Origin: DATEGZ01 sp035519535
Lineage (GTDB): Bacteria > Acidobacteriota > Vicinamibacteria > Vicinamibacterales > SCN-69-37
DNA: 64,000 nt
Assembly (NCBI GenBank): GCA_035519535.1
Contig: DATIWF010000015.1
Location: forward strand, 1-64,000
Direction of reading: 5' to 3'
The translations under genes and the position numbers were made by a program. Below are positions 28,519 through 37,427 of this stretch, in pieces. How positions within the stretch are numbered: position 1 is the stretch's first letter; each line of letters opens with the position of its first letter. The notes under the pieces were generated by a model, which was not told the origin of the DNA, searched no databases, and saw only the letters and a program-made list of their open reading frames with translations.

Positions 28519-31195
28519 GTGGTGGCGGCAAAGCTGTCGGCGGATCGTTCCGGCGTCGCTGCGGGGGCGGGCCTTCGACCCAGCGGTCGAGGAGCTCGCC
28601 GTGCGCCGCGCCCTGCGGCTCGACGCGCGTCCGGGCGCCATCGGCCGGCTGGCGGCGAACGTCGCGTGGGCCGCCGGCACGTGGCTGGCCGCCGTGCAGT
28701 GCTGGTTTCTGCCGCGGTCCCTCGGCGCGGCGGCTGGTCCGGGGCACGAAGGCGGCGACCCCTGGGTCTTGCGAGCCGGCCGCGATCTGCGCCTCGCGCT
28801 CCGGCGCTTTCGTCGGGAGCCGACGTTCGCGACCTTCGCGGTCGCCACGCTGGCGTTCGGCATCGGCGCCAATGTCAGCGTGTTCGGGTTCGTGAACAGG
28901 TACGTCATCGGCCGGCTCGACCTGCCCGCGGCCGCCGCCCTGGTCCGCGTCTATCGTCAGCCGAAGTCGACGGCGTTCGACATCATGTCGTATCCGACGT
29001 ACCTCGACGCTCGTGACGGCGCGCCGGGGCTCGACCTGGCAGCACACATCGTCACGACGGTGGCGTTCGGCCCGGACGAAGCCAACGATCAAGAAAACCT
29101 CGAGCTCGTGTCCGGGAACTATTTTCGCGTGCTGCGTCTCGCGCCCGTGCTCGGCCGGCTGCTCGACCCGAGCGACGATGTCACGGAGGGCGCGCATCCA
29201 GTGGTGGTGATCGGCGAGGGCTTCTGGCGCGCCCGCTTCGGCGGACGCCCGGACGTCGTCGGTCAACGCGTGCGATTGAACGGCGCACCCTACGAGATTG
29301 TCGGCGTCGCCCCGGCGTCATTCCGCGGCACGCAAGGCACGTCCGTCGCGGATCTCTGGGCGCCGCTCATGATGCAGCACCAGCTGCGGCCGCGCAGCAA
29401 CTCGCTCATGACGCGCGGCTGGGCCTGGCTCCGGACGATCGGCCGGCTGCAGGACGGTGTCTCGCGCGCGCAGGCGCAGGGTGCAATCGAGCGCGTCGCC
29501 GCGGACATCAACCGGCGGTTTCCGTCCGAGCGCGATCCACTCGTGCTGACCGTCGTTCCGGCCACGACGCTCGAGGAACCCGACCGGCGCGCGCTGCTGC
29601 CGTACGTGACGCTGGCGCTCGCGCTGACGGCGCTGCTCCTGGTCGTGACGTGCGCGAACCTCGCCGGGCTGATGCAGGCACGCGTGATCGTGCGCCAGCG
29701 CGAAGCCGCGATTCGCCAGTCGCTCGGCGCGGGACGCGCGCGTGTGCTGGCCGAATGGCTCGTCGAGTGTTTCGTCCTGGCGATCGCCGGCGGTGCGGGC
29801 GGGTTGCTCGTCGCCCGTGTGGCGACGACAGGCTTGGCGCGGCTCGCGCCCCCGTCCGTGCTCCCGGACGCTGCCGGGATCGCCGCGCCCGTCGATTGGC
29901 GCGTGACGGCGTTCGCTCTGGGCGTGTCGCTCCTGGCCGCGCTCCTCGTCGGCTTGCCGCCCGCCCGGCGCGCGGCGGCGCTGGACATCTCCTCGCTCCT
30001 GAAGGACGACGCGGGCACGACCTCCGGCGGCCGCCGCGGGTTGCGGTTGCGTCGGGCCATGGTCGTCGTGCAGGTGGCGACGTCGGCCGTGCTCCTGGTG
30101 GCGTCGGGATTGCTCGTGGTCAGTCTGCATAACCAGCGCACGTTCGATCCGGGATTCCGCACGGCGAATCTCGCGGGGACGTTCGTCAGTCTCAGCCCGG
30201 CGGGGCTGAAGGGTCCGGCGGCGGCGGTGTTCACGCAGCAGGCGCTCGAGCACGTCCGCGCCATCCCCGGTGTCGTGGCCGCCGATGTCGTCGTCAACGA
30301 GCCGCTCACGCAGGACCGCGACGCGCAGGGCTTTCGGATTCCCGGGTACACCGCGCCCGACGGCTCGACGATCGTCTCCATTGACGAGAACGTCGTCGGC
30401 GCGGCGTACTTCAAGACGCTCGGGCTGACGTTCGTCCGTGGCGGCCCGTGGAGCGCGACCAGTCCCGCGCCCGAAGTCGTCGTCAACGAAACGATGGCGG
30501 CGCGCTTCTGGCCCGGGCGCGACCCCGTGGGCGAGCCGATCGAGCTCGTCGGGGAGCGCATGCTCACGGTCGCGGGCGTCGTCCGCGACAGCACGTACTA
30601 CGACGTCGGCGAAGCGCCGCGGCCGTTCGTGTACCTGCCGGCCGAGCTGGCGAGGCCGGCGAGCTACGCGATCATGGCCCGGACGTCCGTCGCGCCTGAA
30701 TCGCTGCTGGCCGATCTCGGCGCCGCGATCACGGCGACCAACCCGCGCGTGCACCCGGCGGAGCTGATGACGTTCGAGGCGTTGCGGTCGGCGCAGTTGT
30801 ATCCCGCGCGGCTGGTCGCGTGGTCGGCGTCAGCGTTCGGTGCGATCGCGCTGGGTCTGACCGCGGTGGCGATCTTCGGGGTCGTTGCCACATCGGTGGC
30901 GATGCGGACGCGCGAGATCGGCATCCGCATGGTGCTCGGCGCGAAGCCGGCGGCGGTGCTGACCGGCGTCATCCGCGAGTCGGCCGGTCTGGCGGCCATC
31001 GGCGCGGCGGCCGGGCTCGCAGGCGCGGTGGTCCTTGCCGGCCTGCTGCGGCAGTGGTTGTTCGGCGTCGAGCGGTTCGACCCGACGGTCTATGCGGCTG
31101 TTGTGGCGCTGCTGATGGTGATGACGCTCATCGCGGCGAGCCTGCCGGCGCGCCGCGCGGCGAAGATCGATCCGATCAAGGCGCTGCGAGCTTAG
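28511..31195 (+). CDS. ADOP-family (FtsX/MacB-type) permease, complete
   Basis: An 894-residue protein with the doubled FtsX arrangement. The first helix is near residue 110 (PTFATFAVATLAFGIGANVS), then comes a MacB periplasmic domain (VVVIGEGFWRARFGGRPDVV). First FtsX part: LALALTALLLVVTCANLAGL and RQREAAIRQSLGAGRARVL. Second MacB/FtsX part: FGAIALGLTAVAIFGVVATS and RTREIGIRMVLGAKPAAVL. The N-terminal extension of about 90 residues is the ADOP mark. No ATPase is fused or adjacent. Function is unknown beyond envelope transport or signalling. It ends in a 4-nt tail-to-tail overlap with VWFA copy 4. Confidence 0.92.
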   Translation: MREWWRQSCRRIVPASLRGRAFDPAVEELAVRRALRLDARPGAIGRLAANVAWAAGTWLAAVQCWFLPRSLGAAAGPGHEGGDPWVLRAGRDLRLALRRFRREPTFATFAVATLAFGIGANVSVFGFVNRYVIGRLDLPAAAALVRVYRQPKSTAFDIMSYPTYLDARDGAPGLDLAAHIVTTVAFGPDEANDQENLELVSGNYFRVLRLAPVLGRLLDPSDDVTEGAHPVVVIGEGFWRARFGGRPDVVGQRVRLNGAPYEIVGVAPASFRGTQGTSVADLWAPLMMQHQLRPRSNSLMTRGWAWLRTIGRLQDGVSRAQAQGAIERVAADINRRFPSERDPLVLTVVPATTLEEPDRRALLPYVTLALALTALLLVVTCANLAGLMQARVIVRQREAAIRQSLGAGRARVLAEWLVECFVLAIAGGAGGLLVARVATTGLARLAPPSVLPDAAGIAAPVDWRVTAFALGVSLLAALLVGLPPARRAAALDISSLLKDDAGTTSGGRRGLRLRRAMVVVQVATSAVLLVASGLLVVSLHNQRTFDPGFRTANLAGTFVSLSPAGLKGPAAAVFTQQALEHVRAIPGVVAADVVVNEPLTQDRDAQGFRIPGYTAPDGSTIVSIDENVVGAAYFKTLGLTFVRGGPWSATSPAPEVVVNETMAARFWPGRDPVGEPIELVGERMLTVAGVVRDSTYYDVGEAPRPFVYLPAELARPASYAIMARTSVAPESLLADLGAAITATNPRVHPAELMTFEALRSAQLYPARLVAWSASAFGAIALGLTAVAIFGVVATSVAMRTREIGIRMVLGAKPAAVLTGVIRESAGLAAIGAAAGLAGAVVLAGLLRQWLFGVERFDPTVYAAVVALLMVMTLIAASLPARRAAKIDPIKALRA

Positions 31196-32070
31196 CCGCC
31201 GTACCCCTTTCGTGCGCGCACCTCGTAGCTGCCGGACGTGACCTTCACGTCGAGCTCGTGCCAGCCGCCGCGCGCGACGCCCGATGGAACGTAGCGCAGC
31301 ACGTAGCTCGTGCGGAACTCGTCGATCGCGCGCTTGAAGCTGTCCGTGATGCGGTCGCCGTAGTCCATCAGGAACAGCTGCCCGCCCGTGCGCGTCGCCA
31401 GCTCGTTGAGGAGTGTCGCCGCGGGCACGACCTCGGCGCGACCCGAGCCCGGCTGGCGCATCGTGGGCACGACGAGCTGCACGACCGCGTCGGCGAAGCC
31501 TGCGACCTCCTTCACGCGGTCGGGCGACATGATGCTGATCGTGTCCTGCCCGTCGGTGTAGGCGATGATGAGCTGGGGCCGGTCCGGTTCGGCGGCCCGC
31601 ATCATCGCGGCGACCAGCCCGTCGTACAGCGCCGTGCCGCCCGCCGCCGTCAGGCTGTTGACGTTCGGCTTCGTGCCGCCCGGCTGGAACGGGAAGATCT
31701 GGCGCAGCGTGTGCTGCACGGCGATCAGCCGCAGCCGGTCATCCGGCCGCAGCAGCAGCGCGGTCTCGCCGACGCTGTACTTGAGCCGCTCGAGCCGCTG
31801 GCCTTCGACGCTCTCCGAGACGTCGAGCAGCAGCGTGACGTCGATCGGCAGCGTCTCGACCGACAACGTCTCGATCGACTGTCTGACGCCGTTGTCACGC
31901 AGATCGAAGTCGGCGGTCTTGAGGCCGGTCACGGCCTTGCCGGCATCGCGCACGGACACGTTGACGCTCACGCCCTCCGTCTCCGCGCGGAACACCTGGC
32001 CCTGCTGCGCCGACAGCAGCGCGCCCGCGGCCAGCACGGCGATCGCGATCGCGGCCGGGCGCCGCGTCAT
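31192..32070 (-). CDS. Secreted VWFA-domain protein (Acidobacteria-type), copy 4
   Basis: A 292-residue protein with signal peptide MTRRPAAIAIAVLAAGALLS. N-terminal block VFRAETEGVSVNVSVRDAGK and DFDLRDNGVRQSIETL. MIDAS is in LLLDVSESVEGQ (DxSxS kept, with Glu in place of the usual Gly), and the second loop is IAYTDGQDTISI. The tail GWHELDVKVTSGSYEVRARK is as in the other copies. It overlaps the TPR gene start-to-stop by ATGA. Exported; the binding partner is unknown. Confidence 0.9.
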   Translation of the reverse strand: MTRRPAAIAIAVLAAGALLSAQQGQVFRAETEGVSVNVSVRDAGKAVTGLKTADFDLRDNGVRQSIETLSVETLPIDVTLLLDVSESVEGQRLERLKYSVGETALLLRPDDRLRLIAVQHTLRQIFPFQPGGTKPNVNSLTAAGGTALYDGLVAAMMRAAEPDRPQLIIAYTDGQDTISIMSPDRVKEVAGFADAVVQLVVPTMRQPGSGRAEVVPAATLLNELATRTGGQLFLMDYGDRITDSFKRAIDEFRTSYVLRYVPSGVARGGWHELDVKVTSGSYEVRARKGYGG

Positions 32071-33092
32071 TTCACGGCCTCCCGCACTGCCCGGATCAAA
32101 TCGAGGCCGAGCCGATAGTCGCCGGGCCAGTAGTCCCACCACGGATCGTCCGGCTGACTCTCTCGTTCGATCAGCATCTGCACCATGTGGTCGGCGGCGG
32201 GGCGGTCGCCCTGGCGGAAGGTCAGCTCGGCCAGGCTGAGCGACGCCGATTGCGCCTGCGGCCGGATCGCGAGCGCCTGTCCGTACGCCTCCCGCGCCTC
32301 GTCGAGGCGGCCGAGCCGCTCGAACGCGATGCCGCGAAAGAGCTTCGCCAGATAGACGAGCGACGGATCCTTCAAGGCGGCGTCGCCCTGATCGAGCGCC
32401 TTGAGCGCGTCCTCGGGCCTGCCGAGATCGTTGTTGACGTGTGCCAGCCGCAGCAGCGCCTCGCCGCGCGTCGCTTCGGTTTTTGCGGCGTCGGCGTACC
32501 GGCGGGCCGCCTCCTCGCGATGCTTGATGATGTCGGCGGCCAGCTGTTTGCCCGGCCGGTAGAAGGGCGCGCCCCGCAGCTCCTCGGCGATGGCGCGCTC
32601 GAGCGCGAGCCGCGGCTCGCCCGGGAACTGGAACTTCACGTGCGCCACGTGGGCTTCGAGCGCGTCCGGATCGACCGCACCCGCGAGCACCGCGAAGATG
32701 GCCAGGTGCGCGCGATGGTCGAAGTCATCGGGGGGCGTGTGGCGACGTAGCTGGCGGCAGCTCCATTCCGCGAGTTTGCCGGCCTGGGCGCCCTGGTCGA
32801 GCCGCGCGAACGCCGCCTCGAGGGCAAACGCGACGATCGCGCGCCGATGCGCCTCGGCCACGGCCGGCCCGCCCTCGAGCCACTTGGGCGCGAGCTTGTC
32901 GAGATCGTCCTGGAGCTGCTTCAGGCTGCTGACCGTCCGGAATCGCTCGGCGATCTCGCTCTCTCGGCCGCCGGCGTACGCCTGCAGCCACTCGAGGACC
33001 CAGGGAGTCTGAGCAGCGACGTCGGGGCGCGGAATCACCACGCCCAGCACGGCGGCGATCGCGAGAGCCGCTCGAAGGGACGGCAACGACAT
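32067..33092 (-). CDS. Secreted TPR-type protein partnered with VWFA copy 4
   Basis: A 341-residue protein from ATG 33092 (MSLPSLRAALAIAAVLGVVI signal). Helical repeats include GEALLRLAHVNNDLGRPEDA and VYLAKLFRGIAFERLGRLDE, with AIRPQAQSASLSLAELTF. The C-terminal motif is DPWWDYWPGDYRLGLDL. The N-terminal half differs from copies 1, 3 and 4 and resembles copy 2. An upstream ATG at 33116 is possible but would break the signal peptide pattern. It is separated from the other pairs by the PadR/ADOP cassette. Confidence 0.82.
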   Translation of the reverse strand: MSLPSLRAALAIAAVLGVVIPRPDVAAQTPWVLEWLQAYAGGRESEIAERFRTVSSLKQLQDDLDKLAPKWLEGGPAVAEAHRRAIVAFALEAAFARLDQGAQAGKLAEWSCRQLRRHTPPDDFDHRAHLAIFAVLAGAVDPDALEAHVAHVKFQFPGEPRLALERAIAEELRGAPFYRPGKQLAADIIKHREEAARRYADAAKTEATRGEALLRLAHVNNDLGRPEDALKALDQGDAALKDPSLVYLAKLFRGIAFERLGRLDEAREAYGQALAIRPQAQSASLSLAELTFRQGDRPAADHMVQMLIERESQPDDPWWDYWPGDYRLGLDLIRAVREAVK

Positions 33093-33185
33093 CCGGTCAC
33101 ACCCCGGCAGCATCAACAGGCAGGCGCTGGGATGGAGTCTACCACCGGGGTTGAACCCGACGCGGCCTGCCCGTATGGTGTGCGC

Positions 33186-36100
33186 ATGCGCGTTCTCTCA
33201 ATCGTCCTGGTGGTGGTGTGCGCCGCGGTCGCGGGCCGGCTCGTGCAGGCACAGGGCGGCGCCGCCGCGCCCGGTCCGGCGCCGAAGTATGCGTTCAGCG
33301 AGCCGGGCCTTTCGCCCGACGGCCGCGAGATCGCCTTCTCGTCGGGGGGCGACATCTGGTCCGTGGCGGCGGCGGGCGGCGAGGCGCGTCTGCTCGTCGC
33401 CGACGGCGCCTTCGATCGCCGGCCGCTGTTCTCGCCCGACGGCCGCGACCTCGCCTTTGTCTCGTCGCGCACCGGCGGCGGCGACATCTACGTGCTCGCG
33501 CTCGCGACCGGCAGCGTCCGCCGCGTGACGTGGGACGACGGACTCGAGCAGCTCGACGGATGGTCGCGCGATTCGCGCTGGATCTACTTCAGCTCGACGA
33601 GCCGCGATATCTCCGGCATGAACGACATCTTCCGCGTCTCGCGCGACGGCGGCACGCCCATGGCCGTGAGCGCCGATCGCTACGTCAACGAATTCGGTGC
33701 CGCCGCTTCGCCCGACGGTCATCGCCTCGCGTTCAGCGCGCACGGCATCGGCTCGAGCCAGTGGTGGCGGAAGGCGGGCAGCCACCTCGACCAGTCCGAG
33801 CTCTGGCTGGTCGATCTGGACAAGGCGGCGACGCCCGGCCCGGCGGCCTACACCGAGCTCACCAAGCGCGACTCGCGGCAGCTCTGGCCGATGTGGAACG
33901 CGGACGGCTCGGCGCTCTTCTACGTCGCGGATCGCGGCGGCGCCGAGAACATCTGGACGCGGCCGGCCTCGGCGTCCGGCGCGGACCGGCAGGTGACGAG
34001 CTTCCGCGACGGCCGCGTGCTGTGGCCGTCGATCACGACCGACGGCCGCACGGTGGCCTTCGAGCGCGGCTTCGGCATCTGGACGGTGGACACGGCGGGC
34101 GGCCAGCCGCGCGAAGTGCCGATCACGCGCCACGGCGCGGCGGCCGCGCCCGCGCCCGAGCGCACGAGGCAGACGAACCAATTCTCGGGCCTGGCGCTCT
34201 CTCCGGACGGCAAGAAAGTCGTCTTCGCGGCGCGCGGCGATCTGTTCGCCGCGTCGGCGAAGGACGGCGGCGACGCGGCGCGCGTGACGTCCACGCCCGA
34301 GCTCGAGTCGCAGGCGGTCTGGGCGCCCGACAGCCGGCGCATCGCGTACGTGTCGGCGCGTCAGAGCGGCCAGCAGATCTATCTGTATGACTTTGGATCG
34401 TCGACCGAGACCGCGCTCACGGCCGGCAGCGCCGAAGACCTGTCGCCGGTCTTCTCGCCCGACGGACGGGCGGTGGCGTTCCTGCGGAACCGGAAGGAAC
34501 TGCACGTCCTCGACGTCGGATCGAAGCAGGACCGCGTGATGGCGACCGGCCTCTTCGCCGACACGCTCGACAATCCGCGGCCGGTGTGGTCGCCCGATGG
34601 CCAGTGGATCGCCCTCTTCGCTATTGGCGCGAAGGGCTTCACGAACGTCGAGCTGGTCTCGGCGCGCGGCGACGGCCCGCCGCGTCCCGTCAGCTTCCTG
34701 GCGAACACGAACGCGAATTCGATCGCGTGGAGCCGCGACGGCACGTTCCTGCTGTTCGACACGGGCCAGCGCACAGAGCCGGGCCAGCTCGCGCGCGTCG
34801 ATCTCACGCTCCGCACGCCGAAGTTCCGCGAGGATCTCTTCCGCGATCTGTTTGCCGAGCCGCGGGCGCCCGGGAACCCCGCGGGAAGCCCGGGGAACCC
34901 TCCGGGAACCGCCGGGACGCCCCCGGGAGCCCCCGGGAGCCCCGTCGTTCCCGTCTTCGACGGCATCCGCCAGCGTCTCAGCCTGCTGCCGCTCGGCGTC
35001 GACGTCGGCGACGTCACGATCACGCCCGACGGCAAGACCGCGATCGTCATCGCGTCGTCGGTCGGCCAGTCGAACGTGTGGGCGTACTCACTCGACGAGC
35101 TCGCCGCGGAGCGGCCGGTCGCGCGCCAGCTCTCGACGACCGCCGGCGGCAAGTCGAGCGTGCAGGTGACGCCGGACAGCCGCGAGGTCTACTACCTCGA
35201 CGCTGGCCGCATCAACATCGTGACGATCGATCGGCGCGAGTCGCGCCCGCTCAACGTGACGGCCGAGTTCACGACGGACTTCGCGAGCGAGAAGCTGGAG
35301 GTGTTCCAGCAGGCGTGGACGCTCCTGCGCGACAATTTCTTCGATCCGAACTTCAATGGCGTCAACTGGGAGCAGTCGCGCGAAGCGTACGGCGAGCGTG
35401 TGGCGGCGGCGTCGATGCCGGATGAGATGCGGCGGATCGTGAGCCTGATGATCGGCGATCTCAACGCGTCGCATCTGGGCATGACGGGGCCCGCCGCGCC
35501 GCCCGCGATCGGCCGGCTGGGCCTCGAGTTCGACCGTGCCGACTACGAGGCCTCGGGCCGGCTGCGGGTGACCGACGTCGTGCCGCTCGGTCCGGCCGCC
35601 CTGACCGGAGCGATTCATGAGGGCGACGCGCTCGTGGCCGTTGATGGACGCGCGACGGGCGCGCGCGTGAACCTCGACGAGCTCCTCGCCAATACGATCG
35701 ACCGCCGCGTGACCCTGACGATCGCGCCGGCCGGCGCGGCCGGTCAGCCCACGCGCGACGTCGTCGTGCGGCCGACCAACCAGGCGACGGAGAAGGGCCT
35801 GCGGTATCGACGATGGGTGGAGCAGAATCGCGAATACGTGCTCAAGAAGAGCGGCGGGCGCCTCGGGTACGTCCACATGATCGACATGAGCGCGGGCGCG
35901 CTCGATCAGCTCTACGTCGATCTCGATACCGAGAACCAGGCGCGCGACGGCGTCGTCGTGGACATCCGCAACAACAACGGCGGCTTCGTGAACGCCTACG
36001 CGATCGACGTCTTTACGCGCCAGCCGTACCTGCGGATGGCGTCGCGCGGCCTGCCGGAAGCGCCGGCGCGCACACTGCTCGGCCAGCGCGCGCTCGAGGC

Positions 36101-36428
36101 CGCGACCGTGCTCGTCGTCAACCAGCACTCGCTGTCGGATGCGGAGGACTTCACCGAGGGCTATCGCACGCTCAAACTCGGGCCGGTGGTGGGTGAGCCG
36201 ACCGCCGGCTGGATCATCTATACGTCGAACGTGCGGCTCGTGGACGGCTCGACGCTGCGGCTGCCCCATACGCGGATCCGCGCCGCGGACGGCACGGACA
36301 TGGAGCGCCATCCGCGGCCGGTGGATGTTGCCGTGACGCGGCCGCTGGGCGAGACGCGCGCCGGCACGGACGCGCAGCTCGACGAAGCGATTCGCGCGCT
36401 GCTCAAGAAGCTCGGGAAAGCCGAGTAG
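33186..36428 (+). CDS. Tricorn-like protease (beta-propeller, PDZ, S41 peptidase)
   Basis: A protein of 1080 residues from ATG 33186 with a signal peptide (MRVLSIVLVVVCAAVAGRLV). Two WD40-like/PD40 propeller blocks follow (SEPGLSPDGREIAFSSGGDI, GLALSPDGKKVVFAARGDLF), then a Pro/Gly linker near residues 560-580. A PDZ domain (around residue 800, VTDVVPLGPAALTGAI) and a C-terminal S41 domain come next. The serine is probably Ser984 in NQHSLSDAEDFTEGY, with VVGEPTAGWIIYTS after it. Family role: degradation of peptides. The signal peptide places it in the periplasm, unlike archaeal tricorn. Confidence 0.92.
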   Translation: MRVLSIVLVVVCAAVAGRLVQAQGGAAAPGPAPKYAFSEPGLSPDGREIAFSSGGDIWSVAAAGGEARLLVADGAFDRRPLFSPDGRDLAFVSSRTGGGDIYVLALATGSVRRVTWDDGLEQLDGWSRDSRWIYFSSTSRDISGMNDIFRVSRDGGTPMAVSADRYVNEFGAAASPDGHRLAFSAHGIGSSQWWRKAGSHLDQSELWLVDLDKAATPGPAAYTELTKRDSRQLWPMWNADGSALFYVADRGGAENIWTRPASASGADRQVTSFRDGRVLWPSITTDGRTVAFERGFGIWTVDTAGGQPREVPITRHGAAAAPAPERTRQTNQFSGLALSPDGKKVVFAARGDLFAASAKDGGDAARVTSTPELESQAVWAPDSRRIAYVSARQSGQQIYLYDFGSSTETALTAGSAEDLSPVFSPDGRAVAFLRNRKELHVLDVGSKQDRVMATGLFADTLDNPRPVWSPDGQWIALFAIGAKGFTNVELVSARGDGPPRPVSFLANTNANSIAWSRDGTFLLFDTGQRTEPGQLARVDLTLRTPKFREDLFRDLFAEPRAPGNPAGSPGNPPGTAGTPPGAPGSPVVPVFDGIRQRLSLLPLGVDVGDVTITPDGKTAIVIASSVGQSNVWAYSLDELAAERPVARQLSTTAGGKSSVQVTPDSREVYYLDAGRINIVTIDRRESRPLNVTAEFTTDFASEKLEVFQQAWTLLRDNFFDPNFNGVNWEQSREAYGERVAAASMPDEMRRIVSLMIGDLNASHLGMTGPAAPPAIGRLGLEFDRADYEASGRLRVTDVVPLGPAALTGAIHEGDALVAVDGRATGARVNLDELLANTIDRRVTLTIAPAGAAGQPTRDVVVRPTNQATEKGLRYRRWVEQNREYVLKKSGGRLGYVHMIDMSAGALDQLYVDLDTENQARDGVVVDIRNNNGGFVNAYAIDVFTRQPYLRMASRGLPEAPARTLLGQRALEAATVLVVNQHSLSDAEDFTEGYRTLKLGPVVGEPTAGWIIYTSNVRLVDGSTLRLPHTRIRAADGTDMERHPRPVDVAVTRPLGETRAGTDAQLDEAIRALLKKLGKAE

Positions 36429-36443
36429 CTGGCGTTCTGACTT

Positions 36444-37427
36444 TCACGACTCGTACCGTCGACTCGCGCGTGTGAGCTCGTCGCGCAGCGCGTCGACGAG
36501 GTCTCGCGGCGAGACGACGCGCACAGCCGATCCGAACCCGAGGATCCAGCTCTTGAGCGCCCAGTCGTTGGAGACGTCGAGGCTCACGCGCACGCGGCCG
36601 TCAGCGAGCTCGGCGATCTGCTGCGACTCGTGCCAGACGCGGCCCGTGACGTACGGGGCCACACGCGCGTCGAACTCCAGCTCGACGTGCTCGGCCGGCC
36701 CGGAGAACACGCCGAGCGAGCTGCTGAAGACGTCGGCGGGGAGGTCACGCGTCCTGCGAAACGTCTTCTCCGTGACCGACAGGCGCTCGATGCGGTCCAC
36801 CGCGAACGTGCGGAACTCGTCGTAGGCGGGCACGAACGCGATGAGATAGACGCTGCCTTGCGCGAGCGTGAGCCGGTACGGCTCGACGGCGTAGGACTTG
36901 GCGCGCCGGCTTTGCGCCGAGAAGTACCGCATCTCGACGACCCGACGGTCGCGCGTGGCGTCGAGCAGACGGCGCGTGACGTCCACGAGCCGCTCGGAGT
37001 CCCGGCGCGCGTGCGGCGCCTGTTTCGTCGAGATGACCTGCGGCAGGGTCGAGAGAAACTCGCGCATCCGCGGGTTGAGCGCGCGCTCGATCTTGACCAG
37101 CGCCGTGCCGAGCTCGTCGGCCAGCGGCCAGCCCGACAGGGCGTTGACGATCGAGCGGCTGAGATAGAGCGCGGCGACGTCGGCGACCGAGAGGCCTTCC
37201 TGCACGGCGCGAAACGGCTGCGCGTCGAGCCGCCACCGCTTCGTCTCGTTCTCCTCGCCCTCGTCGTAGATCGAGAATCCGGCCTCCTGCAGCGCCTGCA
37301 GGTCGCGGCGAATCGTGCGCGTCGTGACCTTCACGAGCCTGGCCAGGTCGTGGATCGTGACGCCCGTCCGGCGCGATTCGATCTCGCGCAGGATCTGCCA
37401 CTGGCGGATGACTTCAGCGTTTCGCAT
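36444..37427 (-). CDS. WYL-domain transcriptional regulator (HTH_11-WYL)
   Basis: A 327-residue protein from ATG 37427. An N-terminal DeoR-type helix-turn-helix (IHDLARLVKVTTRTIRRDLQ) is followed by the WYL domain (KSYAVEPYRLTLAQGSVYLI) and the WCX C-terminal extension (WILGFGSAVRVVSPRDLVDA). WYL domains sense nucleic acid-type or small ligands. The 5' end overlaps the 3' end of the amidohydrolase gene upstream by 14 nt, suggesting co-transcription. An upstream ATG at 37460 would lie still deeper in that gene. Confidence 0.9.
   Translation of the reverse strand: MRNAEVIRQWQILREIESRRTGVTIHDLARLVKVTTRTIRRDLQALQEAGFSIYDEGEENETKRWRLDAQPFRAVQEGLSVADVAALYLSRSIVNALSGWPLADELGTALVKIERALNPRMREFLSTLPQVISTKQAPHARRDSERLVDVTRRLLDATRDRRVVEMRYFSAQSRRAKSYAVEPYRLTLAQGSVYLIAFVPAYDEFRTFAVDRIERLSVTEKTFRRTRDLPADVFSSSLGVFSGPAEHVELEFDARVAPYVTGRVWHESQQIAELADGRVRVSLDVSNDWALKSWILGFGSAVRVVSPRDLVDALRDELTRASRRYES

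Noticed and set aside
28063..28908. N-terminal extension of TPR copy 4 to ATG 28908
   Set aside because: It is antisense to padR and the ADOP 5' end and is low-complexity Arg/Ala/Pro.
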